DNA of 64,000 nt from Blastobasis lacticolella (Eukaryota > Arthropoda > Insecta > Lepidoptera > Blastobasidae). A program made the position numbers and the translations under genes. Below are positions 44,704 to 57,100 of the stretch, in pieces. The stretch's first letter is position 1. Each line of letters begins with the position of its first letter. The DNA lies in the NCBI GenBank assembly GCA_905147135.1, contig LR990068.1, forward strand, positions 1,818,001-1,882,000, read 5' to 3'. The notes under the pieces are model-generated. The model made no database searches. It worked only from the letters and a program-made list of their open reading frames with translations, and was not told the DNA's origin.

Positions 44704-44901
44704 GGGGCCTTATGTTTGAATCGCTCGTCGCGATTCGAACGGTTTTCGATTTTGACTTTCGTCATGAAAAGTATTATATTTTGATGTATCTGGCTTTTTG
44801 ACTCTTTCGGTGTTGCCAATGTAATTTAAAAATTATTTAATGTTTCTTGCCGAAAATCAAAACCGTTTGAATCGAGACGAGCTGTTCAAAAATAGAGCGC
44901 C
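44704..44901. mobile_element. TIR element, 198 bp
   Basis: Left arm contains GCTCGTCGCGATTCGAACGG; the inverted right arm contains GCTCGTCTCGATTCAAACGG. A half copy (CTCGATTCGAACGGTTT) recurs at 51550-51620. Confidence 0.78.
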
Positions 44902-45059
44902 AGGAGGCAATACCTAGGACATGATAGTAAACGTACAGCTCAAGAGCACAAGTGCATTATTACTTTAAAATAGATTCCTGTGCAGTTGCTATAAGGTTTT
45001 ATAGCTAGCATATTGTTAGAAAGGGTTGACAAATATTTGAAATTAAAATGCATACCATT

Positions 45060-45320
45060 ATCATCTTCATAGCCCATATCAGTCAAGGCAGGACTTAGGG
45101 CCTCTCCCAAGAGAGAGGAGGTTATTGCCCTTATCTCCACGCTAAGCAGGCCGGTTAGAGATCGCAGTATTGTAAATATAACAATGGAAAACACTGCGGC
45201 CCATTTTTCAGCCTACGGAGATTCTAAATCTTAAGCCTCGAACACATTAGTCGCCTTGTACAACACCTGCGAGTGTAAGGGGTTTATGCTATTCTACTCT
45301 GTCGTACATCACACGGCCAA
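45060..45320 (-). mobile_element. Element-beta copy
   Basis: Divergent copy, forms an inverted pair with 45696-45955. Confidence 0.78.
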
Positions 45321-45695
45321 ATTGAAATGTAATTTTTTTATCATAATTACTTTTAATTCTTCTTTTATGACAATTCGATATTACTTTGTCAGTTTTCCTT
45401 TAATTAAGTAATAATGTTTATTGGGGTTGAATACAAAAAATACCTTGCTTGATACCTTTTAAACTGGGGTGTTATAAGTTCGACGTGTGTATCTTCTAAC
45501 AATGTACTCGTATCTGTGGCAATGTATGTAATGTAATGCCCCCGAACCGAAGGACCGATTTCGATGAGGTTTTCTTTGTTTAAAAACCAGTTTAATCGAG
45601 GTGGTTCCTTTAATGTTTAATTAAAAACGATTAAGTAGTTAAGAAAATATTTCAATATAAGGCGCTGTCCTAATTAGCAATGGTCGTGAGACCGT

Positions 45696-45955
45696 GCGGC
45701 CGTGCGGTGTCCGGCAGAGTAGAATAGCACCAGCCCCTTACACTCATGGGTGTCGTACAAGGCGACTAATGTTTTCGAGGCTAAAGATCAAGAGTCTCCG
45801 TAGTCTAGAAAATGGACAGCAGCATTTTCCATTGTCATATTTAAACACTGCGATCTCCAACCCGCCTGCCAGGCGCGGAAATGATGGCAATAACCTCCCC
45901 TTTCGTGGGAGAGGCCCTAACTCCTGCAGTGGACTGTTACGGGCTGTGATGATGT
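45696..45955 (+). mobile_element. Element-beta copy
   Basis: GTGCGGTGTCCGGCAGAGTA to GGGCTGTGATGATG. Confidence 0.82.
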
Positions 45956-45974
45956 GTGACTATGATCGTGCGAC

Positions 45975-47110
45975 AGGCGGTTTTGAGGTCTCCGATTGAG
46001 CGGACAAGTATACTTGGTCGTGGGTCTTCCAAAATTGTTTCTATCGTTCAGGCAATACCTTCTATCAGGCAATTTAATTTGTTTAACGATGCACTAAATT
46101 CCCTGTAAGCTGCAAGTTTTTTTTTCTGAAAGTAGTAATGTACATAATGCTCTTGAACCGTACCTGCAATTCTGCACCATAATATATCTATACTACATCT
46201 TATAAAACAGTAAAAAAATGTGTCTGAAACATTGAATGAACTGTAAATTTTGTTTGGAAACTGAATCACGTCATGTAGGACCATAAAAGACCAGCTAATG
46301 TAAACCAATGTATTTTGATGGCGCTTTGTAGTTTGAGGTCCAACTTAAAACCTAGGCCATGTTTCATCTAATTCGGTAGGGTAGAACCCTACCGAACCTA
46401 CCTTGACCTCTCCGTAGTACTAGCTATCATACATAGGCGAGGTTATTTAAAATGGTCGGTGGGAAAGATAAACTGCCCTAAAAATCATTTCCACGAGGAG
46501 GAAGGGGCAAAAACTAGTCGACACAGTATATTGAACCTGAACTAACCGATGGCATATTAAAAAAAACTACCGGTTGTCACAATTTTCAAACATTTGGCTG
46601 CTCGTTTTCAAGGCCCGGACTTCACCAAAGCGGAGATGTGCGGAGATGTACCTACTAAGCAAAGAGATGATGTTTTAACACTTTTGCTGCGGCCGACTCA
46701 ACAATTGGGTCGAAATCGGCGCTATGCGTGTGCGCGCACTGCGATACTTTACACTGCTGTGTGTAGACTCTCTGGTATTTGAGTTAGCAGGGAAAGTGTT
46801 AAGCGGAGGTAAATCCACCGAAGTTGTGCGGAGATGTGTACCGGGCAGTGTGGAGGTGAGCTCTCTCATTTCCGCTTACACCTTTTTTCTTGCTTATAAA
46901 CCATCCTCTTGAATAACTATTGTTGAAAATCGCATTAAAATCCGTTGCGTCGTTTAAAAGATCTAAGCGTACATAGATACATAGGGACAGACGACCGGAA
47001 GCCACTTTGTTTTATACATAAAATAACATACCGACATCGGATGGCAATCAAAGTTCAACCAGTCTCGGGGTCCTCAATGGAAGACCTTCGTTAACTTCAA
47101 GTGAGTGGTG
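45975..47110. other. Intergenic, mostly unclassified
   Basis: Includes the palindrome at 46372, a block at 46600-46870 where GCGGAGATGTG and AAGCGGAGGT recur, and a dispersed repeat at 46890-47030. No gene supported. Confidence 0.5.
46372..46396. repeat. Perfect 11-bp palindrome, 3-nt loop
   Basis: TTCGGTAGGGT, AGA, ACCCTACCGAA. Confidence 0.85.
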
Positions 47111-47119
47111 AGCTCCTTG

Positions 47120-47420
47120 GTTTTTTTTCATACCACAGGTGGCAAACAAGCTTACGGCCTGCCTGATTGTAAGCAGTCACCGCAGCTTATGTACGTTTGT
47201 TTCCTTGCGGTATTATAGTTCATCTAGGTTCAAAGAACGAACGGTCACTTATCCAGTTCCCGCACATTGCGAGAGATGTTTAACCTTGATTATCGGCCGT
47301 GCAAGCACAGTGCCACTATATCAGTGTGAATATTCTATCTATAGATTGCTAAAAACACATCTTATCTCATCTCCTGCCATCTCATCTTTGCTTTGGTGTA
47401 GCCCGGACCTCACTGAGTAA
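47120..47420 (-). mobile_element. LINE 3' end, extended
   Basis: CAGGTGGCAAACAAGCTTAC, then a segment with TTGATTATCGGCCGTGCAAG shared with 10480-10590. Confidence 0.65.
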
Positions 47421-47429
47421 CATTAAATT

Positions 47430-47930
47430 AAAAACATTGTTAATCTGTTGAAAAGTTTATGATGAATTGTTTTTGTTAATTTTGTAATGTTTTTGTTGAT
47501 TTTGTACTTAATGGGTCCTTAATTAAGAAATTGCCGTTTTTATTCTCTCATTTTATTTTATTAAAATTAAATGTTGAAATAAATAAAAATTGAGGACCTG
47601 GGACTAGTTTTATTTTTCTATTTAAATAGTTAGAGTAAGTGTTTTATCTTTTTATTGTTGTAGAGTGAATTTTCTTCTTTTATTTATTGTTGTAATAGAC
47701 TTGACTGTACATTTTTTTTTATAAATAGGTACTCAAATTATTACATGTATTACTTTTATTTATAATTTTGCTTTTATGTTTTATAATAATTCTTAAAAAT
47801 TTTATTTTATTTTGTGTTTTGCCTCTTCCAATGAATTGTCAAATTCAGTTGTACGGAATTTTTCAATTTCCAACGTTTCTCATACAAAACGGCAATTTCG
47901 TAGGTAAGGGCTAAATATCTTTAGCCCGGC
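47430..47930. other. AT-rich stretch, nothing recognised
   Basis: T-rich with homopolymer runs; no coding frame. Confidence 0.5.
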
Positions 47931-48045
47931 TTGCACCAAATTCTTAAACATGTTTAAGAATGACGTTTAACGTTTTTTTTGTATGAAAGTTTTTGTATAT
48001 ACTCTCTCTTAAATATGTTTAAGAACTTTGTTCAAGCCGCCCTTA
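47931..48045. mobile_element. TIR element, about 115 bp
   Basis: TTCTTAAACATGTTTAAGA at the left and a related inverted block at the right, bounded by AGCCCGGCTTG and CAAGCCGCCCTT. A degenerate relative is at 17385-17443. Confidence 0.6.
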
Positions 48046-48344
48046 GACTAAGTACTTAACTTATTAAGTTTTTTGTTCAATAAAATTTGATAATGAATCT
48101 TGATTTTTTTCTTCCCAAGAACGTAAAAGTACACAAAGATGATTAAAAAGTCCGACAAGAAAAGCTACCTACGTGATCTAGAATTGATGACGTATAAACA
48201 CCAGACAATAAAGTACCGACACTTCATTAATAAGCGACACTAAACAACTTTGCAACAATGCTGTATAATAAGAACAATTTTATTAGTAAGACGGATAATG
48301 TCTGTGGTAGGATAAAACGCTCTCTCCATTGTCTTCTGAGCAAT

Positions 48345-48455
48345 CATCATCGTCATCATCATCTCGGCCTTTCGACGTCCACTGCTGGACATAGTTCTTC
48401 CGACACACTCTACACCGATCGGCTCTGCTACCTGCACCCAACGGCTCAGTAAGGT
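48345..48455 (-). mobile_element. LINE or SINE 3' end with CAT microsatellite
   Basis: CATCGTCATCATCATCTCGG, GACGTCCACTGCTGGACATA. Confidence 0.6.
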
Positions 48456-48663
48456 GCTGTTCTAATTAGCAACAGTTGTGCCACCACGGTCGTACGACGG
48501 ACGTCACCCGACCAATAGGAGACCTCAAAACCGCCCGACGCACGACAATTACAATAATTAGGACAGCGCCTAAGTGCATCAGTAAGTGTTCAACTAATGT
48601 ATATACGAGTATCTCAGAAAAGAGCTATTGGTACCTGGCGCCACTACACTGAGGCACAGATAA

Positions 48664-48975
48664 AAATAATCATCTTGGCGTTAATGTCCCAGTTGTGCTC
48701 TCGAGAACGAGGCCCTGGGGTCTGCCTGGACCATGATCCAGGATTTGGCGATCAGGTAATTACAGTGGAGTGACTACCATCTGACCTCCGTGACTCTGCT
48801 ACCAGGGGAACCAGACCAGGTTGGATCATGGTTATAAATTCAGTTGCCCTAATTTACAGGTTTCATCACGATGTTTATCCTCGCCGTAAGAGCATCGGTT
48901 AGAATTCAACTAATGTACATAACTCAGAAAATAGTCACAGATAATATATAATTATTCTAATAACTGTGGTTAGAA
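48664..48975 (-). mobile_element. SINE-alpha
   Basis: CATCTTGGCGTTAATGTCCC to TAGTCACAG, then a divergent head with AGAACCCGGTCC. Confidence 0.8.
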
Positions 48976-49054
48976 CCCGGTCCTCGGGGTAGGAGTCAAA
49001 CCTCTTACGCCAACCATGCTCCAGACCTTTACGAGTAATCATGAGATTGAGTCA

Positions 49055-49228
49055 TGTGGGGCGTCGGTGGCCGATCGGTTAAGGTATCTGACTCGTGAGC
49101 GAGAGGTACGAGGTTCGAAGGGAGGGGAAGAGGTACATGGCATTGGTACATGGCCGCAGTGGGATTCGAACACGGTACCGCTTTCGCTTACAAGACGTAT
49201 ACCTTAACCACTCGGCCACCGACGCTCC
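49055..49228. mobile_element. Two SINE-alpha heads in inverted orientation
   Basis: Plus-strand head GGCCGATCGGTTAAGGTA (49069) and minus-strand head (CCTTAACCACTCGGCCACC, 49202) face each other with the bodies missing. Resembles two tRNA genes but is SINE debris. Confidence 0.75.
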
Positions 49229-49299
49229 TATCGAAATAACTATGTATAGGTAATGAAACCTGTTTCCCGACTTAACCCTGTTCGACAATTAGAAATATA

Positions 49300-49520
49300 T
49301 TTTTTTCGTTAGACAAACAGAGCTGGCCACCTGATGGGAAGTGGTCACCGCTGGCTGCCTGTAGACATTAGCAACAGCAGGGGTAACAGGTAACACTAAA
49401 CAAACAGAGCTATCCACCTGATGGAAAGTGGTCACCGCTGGTTGCCTATAGACATTAACAACACCAATGGTAACACAAATCCGTTCGTTGCCCACCTCTA
49501 AAACACCTGGAGACGGTTGC
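49300..49520 (-). mobile_element. LINE 3' end with an internal tandem duplication
   Basis: About 90 bp (ACAAACAGAGCT, GTGGTCACCGCTGG, TAGACATTA) is present twice, at 49313 and 49402. Confidence 0.7.
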
Positions 49521-49576
49521 ACTCGCAGGAAATACCAAAGGCATGGATCCCCAATCCATGGAATATCCTATTTTTG

Positions 49577-49687
49577 AAACCGCTTGCTTCGCCTTCTAAT
49601 GCTTGTCTTTTCTGTCTCTAGCAACTTACCACGAGTGTGAAAGAGATAGGTAGCGCACGCGAGCGCTCGCGTGGATACGAGCGGTTT
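49577..49687. mobile_element. TIR element, 111 bp
   Basis: AAACCGCTTG at the left and CGAGCGGTTT at the right, with T/A runs outside. Internal palindrome CGCGAGCGCTCGCG. Confidence 0.5.
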
Positions 49688-49999
49688 AAAAAAAAAGGAC
49701 CCCAGGATACCTGCTCACCGGTTGGAACATATTACCTGTCTTACTAATGAAAAAGTACTGATCAACAAACGTTGAAACCCTGTCGTTATGACACGGCGTG
49801 TGTACAAACTTATCTGGCCCAATGACGGCATCGCTGTTGTTTTTTTTATTAGACCACCTTTATTGTTTGACCGTCATCTCAGCTGTTGGTAAGTGACGAT
49901 GCGGCCGAAATTGGAGCGTCTTGGAACAGCCTATTCACTCTAGTTGAATTCAGTATTGCCGCCAAATGATATTTCAATTCGCGACACTTAGTTCCAGTT

Positions 50000-50460
50000 T
50001 TGGAAATAAGTTTGTGGTGACGTGGACTCTCGAGTAAAATTCCACAAACTATCTGGCCCGGTAGTCAAAGCTGAAACTAAGAGTCCTCAAAATCCTTTAA
50101 AATGCCATGCCAATTCCAAATACAGTGACGTTGTCATCGGGTCACATAAGTTTGTTGCACATGTCAAAAGTATTTGCCCACGCCCATGCAGACGCCCACT
50201 GCCCACTGGGGCACTCACCCACGCTGCGTTTTCCGGTACGTGGTCGCCACGTGAGAACTTTCCTGCCCCATCGGCCATCTGTTCTTCGAGCTACGTGCCC
50301 TGCCACTGGCACTTCAGCTTGATAATCCTTCGTGCTATGTCGGTGCACTTAGTTCGCTCCGAGTATAACCCTTTCCATTGCCCTTTGGGTGAATTTTTTT
50401 TTATTGACTGGTTATGCACGACTCGCCAAAAAAGAGGCCTAGGCGCATTCGTGCTAAACA
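50000..50460 (-). mobile_element. Mixed LINE fragments
   Basis: The minus strand reads DGRWGRKVLTWRPRTGKRSV and GECPSGQWA, as in the 18570 family; 50290-50390 (GATAATCCTTCGTGCTATGT) matches 21570-21690 (GTCAATCGTTCGTGCTATGT). Confidence 0.6.
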
Positions 50461-50860
50461 CCCCCTGGGAGCACCTGTAGCCGGAAGGGCTTTTTAGGTT
50501 TCATCGGTTGCGACACCCCGTAAGGACGGGGTGCGCTCAACGTCACTCCTTTCGGAGCATAAGCTGGAGAAATTTTAGCGAGACCCCAGAAGGGGGTCCC
50601 GCTGCTGTGGGTTGGGATTGGGGGCCTACGGGGGCCGCTGAAACGGCAGGGAGGGGCTCTGTCGAGTCGTCCCGAGCCTCCAGGAGGAGGTTCAGGGCGC
50701 TCGACTGTTCGTCGGGGGGGTTGGTCTCCGTACCACGTGGCCAGAGACCGGGCGGGAGAGTAGGCTGCTGCCTCTCGCACGAGCAGATTGGAGTTTGGGT
50801 GACAGTGAGTTTTCTTATAAGGCCTACAGTAAGCGGCCACGTCTCTATTCCATAGACCCT
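50460..50860. other. GC-rich block of unknown origin
   Basis: Abrupt rise in GC with G and C runs (AGAAGGGGGTCCCGC, GTTGGGATTGGGGGCC, GTCGGGGGGGTTGG) and long chance frames on both strands. Possibly the 5' part of a non-LTR element. Confidence 0.4.
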
Positions 50861-51120
50861 TCCTCTTGAGACACTGTGGTATAGCAATACACGCTTTAAG
50901 CGAACGTTGAACAATTTTCATTAATAAAACGGTTAGTCCTATTTAAAATAGCATTTAACGCACCTAAGGAAATTACCCTGTATAGAACATAAAACGAATT
51001 TCTACAACAAACACCTGAATTATTTATAAACATTATTTTTAATAACAACAATAGAGTCAGATCATGATCATTGTTCGACATGGCCAGTAGTTTGTTTTAG
51101 ACAATACAATATTATATGTG

Positions 51121-51178
51121 ATGCATCAATTTAAAGTTTGGATTATTGGATTTATCTGCTTTCTCGAGACATTTCTGG
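51121..51178 (+). CDS. Gene B exon 1 (signal peptide)
   Basis: MHQFKVWIIGFICFLETFL plus one base, then GTAAGT. Same 58-nt length, phase and MH-F start as gene A exon 1, which supports both calls. Confidence 0.87.
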
Positions 51179-54100
51179 GTAAGTTCCATATTTATACTAG
51201 AAACAGGTACACTGTACTTTCTTACATATATCACATACATAAAGCTCACACCTGTGTCGCACAGGTGGGCTAGAGGCAGACTATGGACCGCCACTTTGCT
51301 CTGTCCTGACACAACTCCCTAGCCTCGCATATATCCATAATTATTTTCATACATCTCCTTTTTTCTTGCCACGTCGGTCCCCAGCTTTTTTGAGAACATT
51401 ACTGATCTGATCTAATCAGTGAATGTGTACTTTCCTTACATTTCTTCATCAGCTAAAGAAGCGATAGATGGGCAAATGCCTATCGGCAATCCGAGTCAGT
51501 TACGAGAGCCAACGGCATAAGACGCCAGGGGTTCTATTCTTTAAATGCTTGCCTCGATTCGAACGGTTTCAATTTTGATTCTCGGCATAAGAATTCAATA
51601 TTTTAGAACTGTACTCTTTCGGTTTTTTTTATGACATACGATAGGCAAACAGGCAAGCAGGCCACCTGATGGAAAGCAGTCAACACTGCTTATAGACATT
51701 AGCAACACCAAGAGTATCGCCAATACGTTGCCCACCTCTATAACACGTTGCTCTGGCAGCAAAAAGGCAAAAGTCACTCCACTGCCAAAGCCACGGTTCC
51801 CCAAATCCCCACCCCATGGAGCACTGGAAACCTTACTCACCGGCAGAAACACAATACTATTTAAAAAGTATTATTTAGCTGCGATATTCTGTAAGGTGGA
51901 GGTACTTCCCCAGTCGGGCGGCTCCAATTCCAGTAGTATTATTGCCAGTGTGAGTAAATATTACTTTTTTTCTTTTGAAATCTCTCAAAAATAGGTTTCA
52001 AAATAGGGCCTCCGGACGCCTTCAAGGCTAGAAAACTGTTCCTAGATAGGCATGCTCTATCTTTGGCTGCATCGTCACTTATTAACAGGTGAGATGGCGG
52101 TCAAATGACTGGCTAGTACAATAAAAAAAGTAGGATCCTCAAAGCCGGTACTGCATCCTCTCTACTTAGGTTGCTGATATCCTGGACAACTTTAATTTTT
52201 TTCAAAATTTTATTCAATTCAAAATTTCTTTATTGATTAGGACATTAAATATCTCTTTCAATCGTTAAAAAGGAGGGAGGTAGGAAAGTAGGAAGGAAAC
52301 ACACAGTGACACGCTGACCGCCCTATGGCCGCAGCAAACCCACCCCACGCCAACCACGACCGGACCGTGCACGACAGTGCTAGGCAGGACCGCGCTCGTT
52401 TGACAGTGAATGATATCAGGTGGACTGTTTAGTCCTTTTCCTCCTTATGCAATACACACAAAAAATGAACAAACCTGATGAAATGCATTAACTGTCATCC
52501 ATTAAAATATATCTACTGTTCATTAACAAAAATGCAAAATCTCAGGTATCGTATGTTCTATAGAGCTCATGCCTGTAATTTCGCTGGCTACCATATCTCT
52601 CAAACTGGAACGCCAGATCATTTGCCTGCTTACTACAAGAGAGATTATTATTACAATTTGCTCAACAGGTGTACCTGAACGGATCAATGCAATTTCATTA
52701 AATGGAAATGAAGATAAATTCCTTACAAATAATGATGAAACTAACAATGCATGGTTAGATGAGGAAGATATGGAAGATATAACATCACTAGTATTAAATA
52801 ACACAGACGATAAAAATAAAAGAAATAATAACAACAATGATTCAGTATCATATGTTTTGAATTCACTCCTTTTCAAACAAAAATACGTGGACGACATTTC
52901 CCAATTTGCTAGAAAGGTAATTTCAGGTGAATCTGACGTAAATAAAGAAAATGAAAAATCTGATAATGCTATCCAAGAAAAGACGATTGATGAAAACATT
53001 CTTATCTCTAACTACAACAAGTATTGGAAGAAAGTGTTAATGGAACCAAAGACAATCGAACCTCAAGACATGGATAGCTACATATCAAAGAACATTGAGG
53101 AGGATAAAAAGAGTTTAATGGAACTCGATCGATTATATTTTGGTGTAAACGATACTGCGCGGGAGAGGTATCTGGACGGTTTATTTAAATACGTGAAAAA
53201 GCACCAAAATAGTGGAGAGGAAAAGAAAATCTTGGACAAAAGGAGGAAGAAGACAAACCCAAAAGTGAAAGTATTCCCACCGATGTTGAATATTGCTTCC
53301 TATTACAAGAACAACGCGGATATGGACCTTTCAGAATCGGAGGACCAAGTTTTTGATTTAATAAGCACGACTGACAAAGATACTAAAGATGGAGCAGCAG
53401 TGCCCAAAGAATCAAAATTAGTGACAGCAACAGACACTAGTATACTCAGTGTAGAAGGAGCACCAGTAAAATTGGCGTCAACGACAGATACTAATATACT
53501 GAGAGTGTATAGACCACCAGTGCGCAAAGAATCAAAATTGGCGACCACACCAGTGGCCATAGAATCAAAACCACCACCCAAACCAGTTCATAGAGAATCA
53601 AAATTGGAAACAACAACAGATACTAATATACTCAGTGTAGATGGAAAGCACGTGCCCGATGAATCAAAATTTGTGACAACAACAGACACTAATATACTCA
53701 GGGTATATGGAGAACCAGTGCCCAAAAAACCCAAATGGGCAACATCAACAGATACTAGTATACTCAATGTAAATAGAGAACCAGTGCCCAAAGAATCAAA
53801 TTTGGTGACATCTACAGATACTAGAATACTCAATGTAAGTAGAGAACCAGTGCTCAAAGAATCAAATTGGGTGACATCTACAGATACTAGAATACTCAAT
53901 GTAAGTAGAGAACCAGTGCCCAAAGAATCAAATTGGGTGACATCTACAGATACTACAATACTCAATGAAAGTAGAGAACCAGTGCCCAAAGAATCAAATT
54001 GGGTGACATCAACAGATACTAATATACTCCGTGTATATGGAGAACCAGTGCCCAAAAAATCAAATTCGGTGACATCAACAGATACTAGTATTCTACATAT

Positions 54101-57100
54101 AAATGGAGAACCAGTGCCTAAAGAATCAAATTGGGTGACATCAACAGATACTAATATACTCAGTAGAGATGGAGAACCAGTGCCCAACGAACCAAAATTT
54201 GCGATAGCAACAGATACTAAAATACTCAGTGGTGGTTCTCTAAGTGAAAAGCTAGAGCCTAATAAAGGGAATTGGACCCACCTTTATCCAATTAGAAAAA
54301 ATCAGTTAGTATTTCAGAAAGATTACGCAAGTAAACCAAAATCTTATAGCGAAGGTGAAAGTTTATCAACTACACCAAATTATAATACTGATTATATGTA
54401 TGACAGCATACATGCTATCAAGATGCCAAATGATAATCTTAATGAAATAAAGCCAAAGAAGATAATGAATCTTGAAAATAATGCTCTCAAAATGATTGAA
54501 AACGATAAATTATTGAACGATGATGAAGCATCATCAGATATTGAATATTCAACAGATACTATGATTATGCCAAAGGGGGAAGAACCTATGGATTCTGAAA
54601 ATGAAAAATTGATAAAATATTATGAAGAACCTCTTTCAAAAACTACTAATACCGAATCATATGTTACAGAAGTGCAGATCATTCCAGGGCGGGAAGACAA
54701 TATTTCCAGGATTTACGCGAATAATCTACCATACCAATCAACAACTGAAATAGATCCATTCAGAAGACATATGATCCCTTTATCATTGCTAAAAGAATTC
54801 GGTCAAAATAAGATAATAGGTCGTCCACAAACGGATTTATTTGCTCCGACATTAGTACCTTTTAGAACAAACATGATCCCCATTACAAGTATCGGTCCAT
54901 CAAATATTTCGAATTTTGAATCTTGGTATTTAAATCTGGACAAAACTAGTCGAAATAACTTTATAAACATCTTGGGGGATTATTTTCTAAATAAAAATAA
55001 AATTATTCCAAAAGAGTTTTCACTATATGATTTTATTGGAGTGCCAACATCAACCGATATAAATATTGCTCGCTTGAAAGGTAATCTGATCCGACCAATA
55101 CAAGCTGGATCACTTTTAATTGAACCTGACGATGATATTGCAGCATTCGATCAAGTTGAAATTTCTGCGTCAACCGAAAGAAATATTCTAAAATATAATA
55201 ATCCTGTAAATAATGATACCGAAACACATAGACCGATACCAGACATATTATTTTTAAGGAAAAATAACGAAGATTTTTCAGTATTCGATCGCCCTGCTAC
55301 AACCGAAATCATAATTCCAGAGTATTATAATTCAGCACCAAATGGCGAGTATAGTCAAATAAAGAATACTGAAGGAAAACTTACAAATATGGAAGACTAT
55401 TTATACAAACTTCGAAACATAAGTAAAGAAGATTTTATAAATACACATGATGATGAATTTTCAGTATTCGATCACGTTGGAGATCCTACATCAACTGAAA
55501 TAAGTTTTACTAAAAATAATAGTTACGAAAATATTGACTCAGAAGTTAATCACTACCAAACGACACAAACTGCATCAATTTTAAATTCACATAATCAAAA
55601 GTTTACATTTTTCGATCACGTTAACAATATTCCTGTGTCAAGTGAGAGAAATATTTCTAATTATTCTAACCTAAATCTCTATTCAGATAATGATGATTTC
55701 GCAGTATTTGACCATGACGTTCCTAAAACAACTGAAAGAAACCTTCTTAGATATAATGATGCCGTAGTTAAAGATTCTGAACTTAGTCTTTATAGACCAA
55801 CGCAAGCTATTGTAAACATAAACAGTGCAGATTCCAGTCTAAAGGATGTTGAAGACGCGGCTAAAAAGGAAGACTTCCAAGAAGAATTTTTAAATACACA
55901 TAATAATGAATTTTCAGTATTTGATGATAAAATGTCTGCGTCGACAGAGAGAAATATCCAGGAATATGATTCAGCAGTTCTCCCTCAATTGAATCACTAC
56001 CGACCAACGCAAGCTACAGCTTTAATAAATATATCTAAAAGTTATTATAAACAGAAATATGCTAAAGTAAATTATGTTAAAACAGGCAAACCTTCAAATG
56101 TTGAAGATAAAACCAAACAAGAATATTTGCAAACTGATTTTTTAAATAAGCATAATGATGATTTTGCAGTATTTGGTTCTGGTATTCATGCGTCAACCGA
56201 AAGAAATATCCTTGATTATAACAACTCTATAATGAATCGCTATCGACCAACACTAGCTACATCATTGATAAATACAGATAAAAATTACTACAATGAGAAA
56301 CATACTAAGCTAAATGATGCTAAATCAGACAAACCTGCACACGTTGAAGACAAAACAAAGCAAGAAAATTTGAAAAAAGCTTTTTTAAGCGCGCACAATG
56401 ATGATTTTTCAGTATTTAAGGGTGAAGATTCTGCGTCAACTGAAAGAAATATTCCTAAATACAATAATTATGTAGACACTGACTCCCTACTTAATATATA
56501 TAGACCAACACAAGCTACGTCATTAATAAATAATAAAATTTACGGACAGAAAAACACCAGCAAATCCAAGCCTGAATCCATTGAAGTCACGACTAAAGAA
56601 GAAAAGGTTCATAAAGAGTTTATAAAAACACATTACAATAATTTGGAGGTATATGGAGATAGGAATGTGTCAACAGAAAGAAATATTCCTAAATACAATG
56701 ATTCCGTAAATACTGACTACAAATATCAATCAACGCAAGCTACACCATTGCTAACTACCCATAAAATTTATTATAGTCAGAAGCACAAGGACCTACATCT
56801 TTCTAAAAGCAAACCTGTAAATGTCGGAGACATAACTAAACAAGAATATTCCCAAAAAGAATTCTTAAACACAAATAATAATGACTTTGCAATATTCGAT
56901 AATGCCAAAATTCCTGCAAGGACTGAAAGAATTAAACCAATTACCTACAAACCAATACAACACAATGATGAATACAGTGAGAAATATGCGAGCAAGCTTA
57001 ATTTACCTAAAGGCAAACCTTCAAACTATAAAGATATAACTAAACAAGAATTTTTAAATGCACATAATGATGGCTTTGCAGTATTCGATAATGCTATCAT

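Noticed and set aside
49055..49228. Two apparent tRNA genes
   Set aside because: Both are SINE-alpha heads, with A and B boxes but no full cloverleaf, and other copies continue into the SINE body.
50022..50921. Overlapping frames of 115-155 codons on both strands
   Set aside because: They span several LINE fragments and a GC-rich block; frames on opposite strands overlap and none shows a protein signature.
51893..51950. Possible extra exon of gene B (GGAGGTACTTCC to ATTGCCAGT)
   Set aside because: It is bounded by AG and GTGAGT but in the required phase meets a stop codon, and gene A has no counterpart.
52569..52668. Coding start of gene B at 52569
   Set aside because: A good acceptor at 52667-52668 joins in frame to the signal-peptide exon at 51121, exactly as in gene A.
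53588..54187. 199-codon open frame on the minus strand
   Set aside because: It mirrors the 66-bp coding repeat of gene B; periodicity of the array keeps the antisense frame open.
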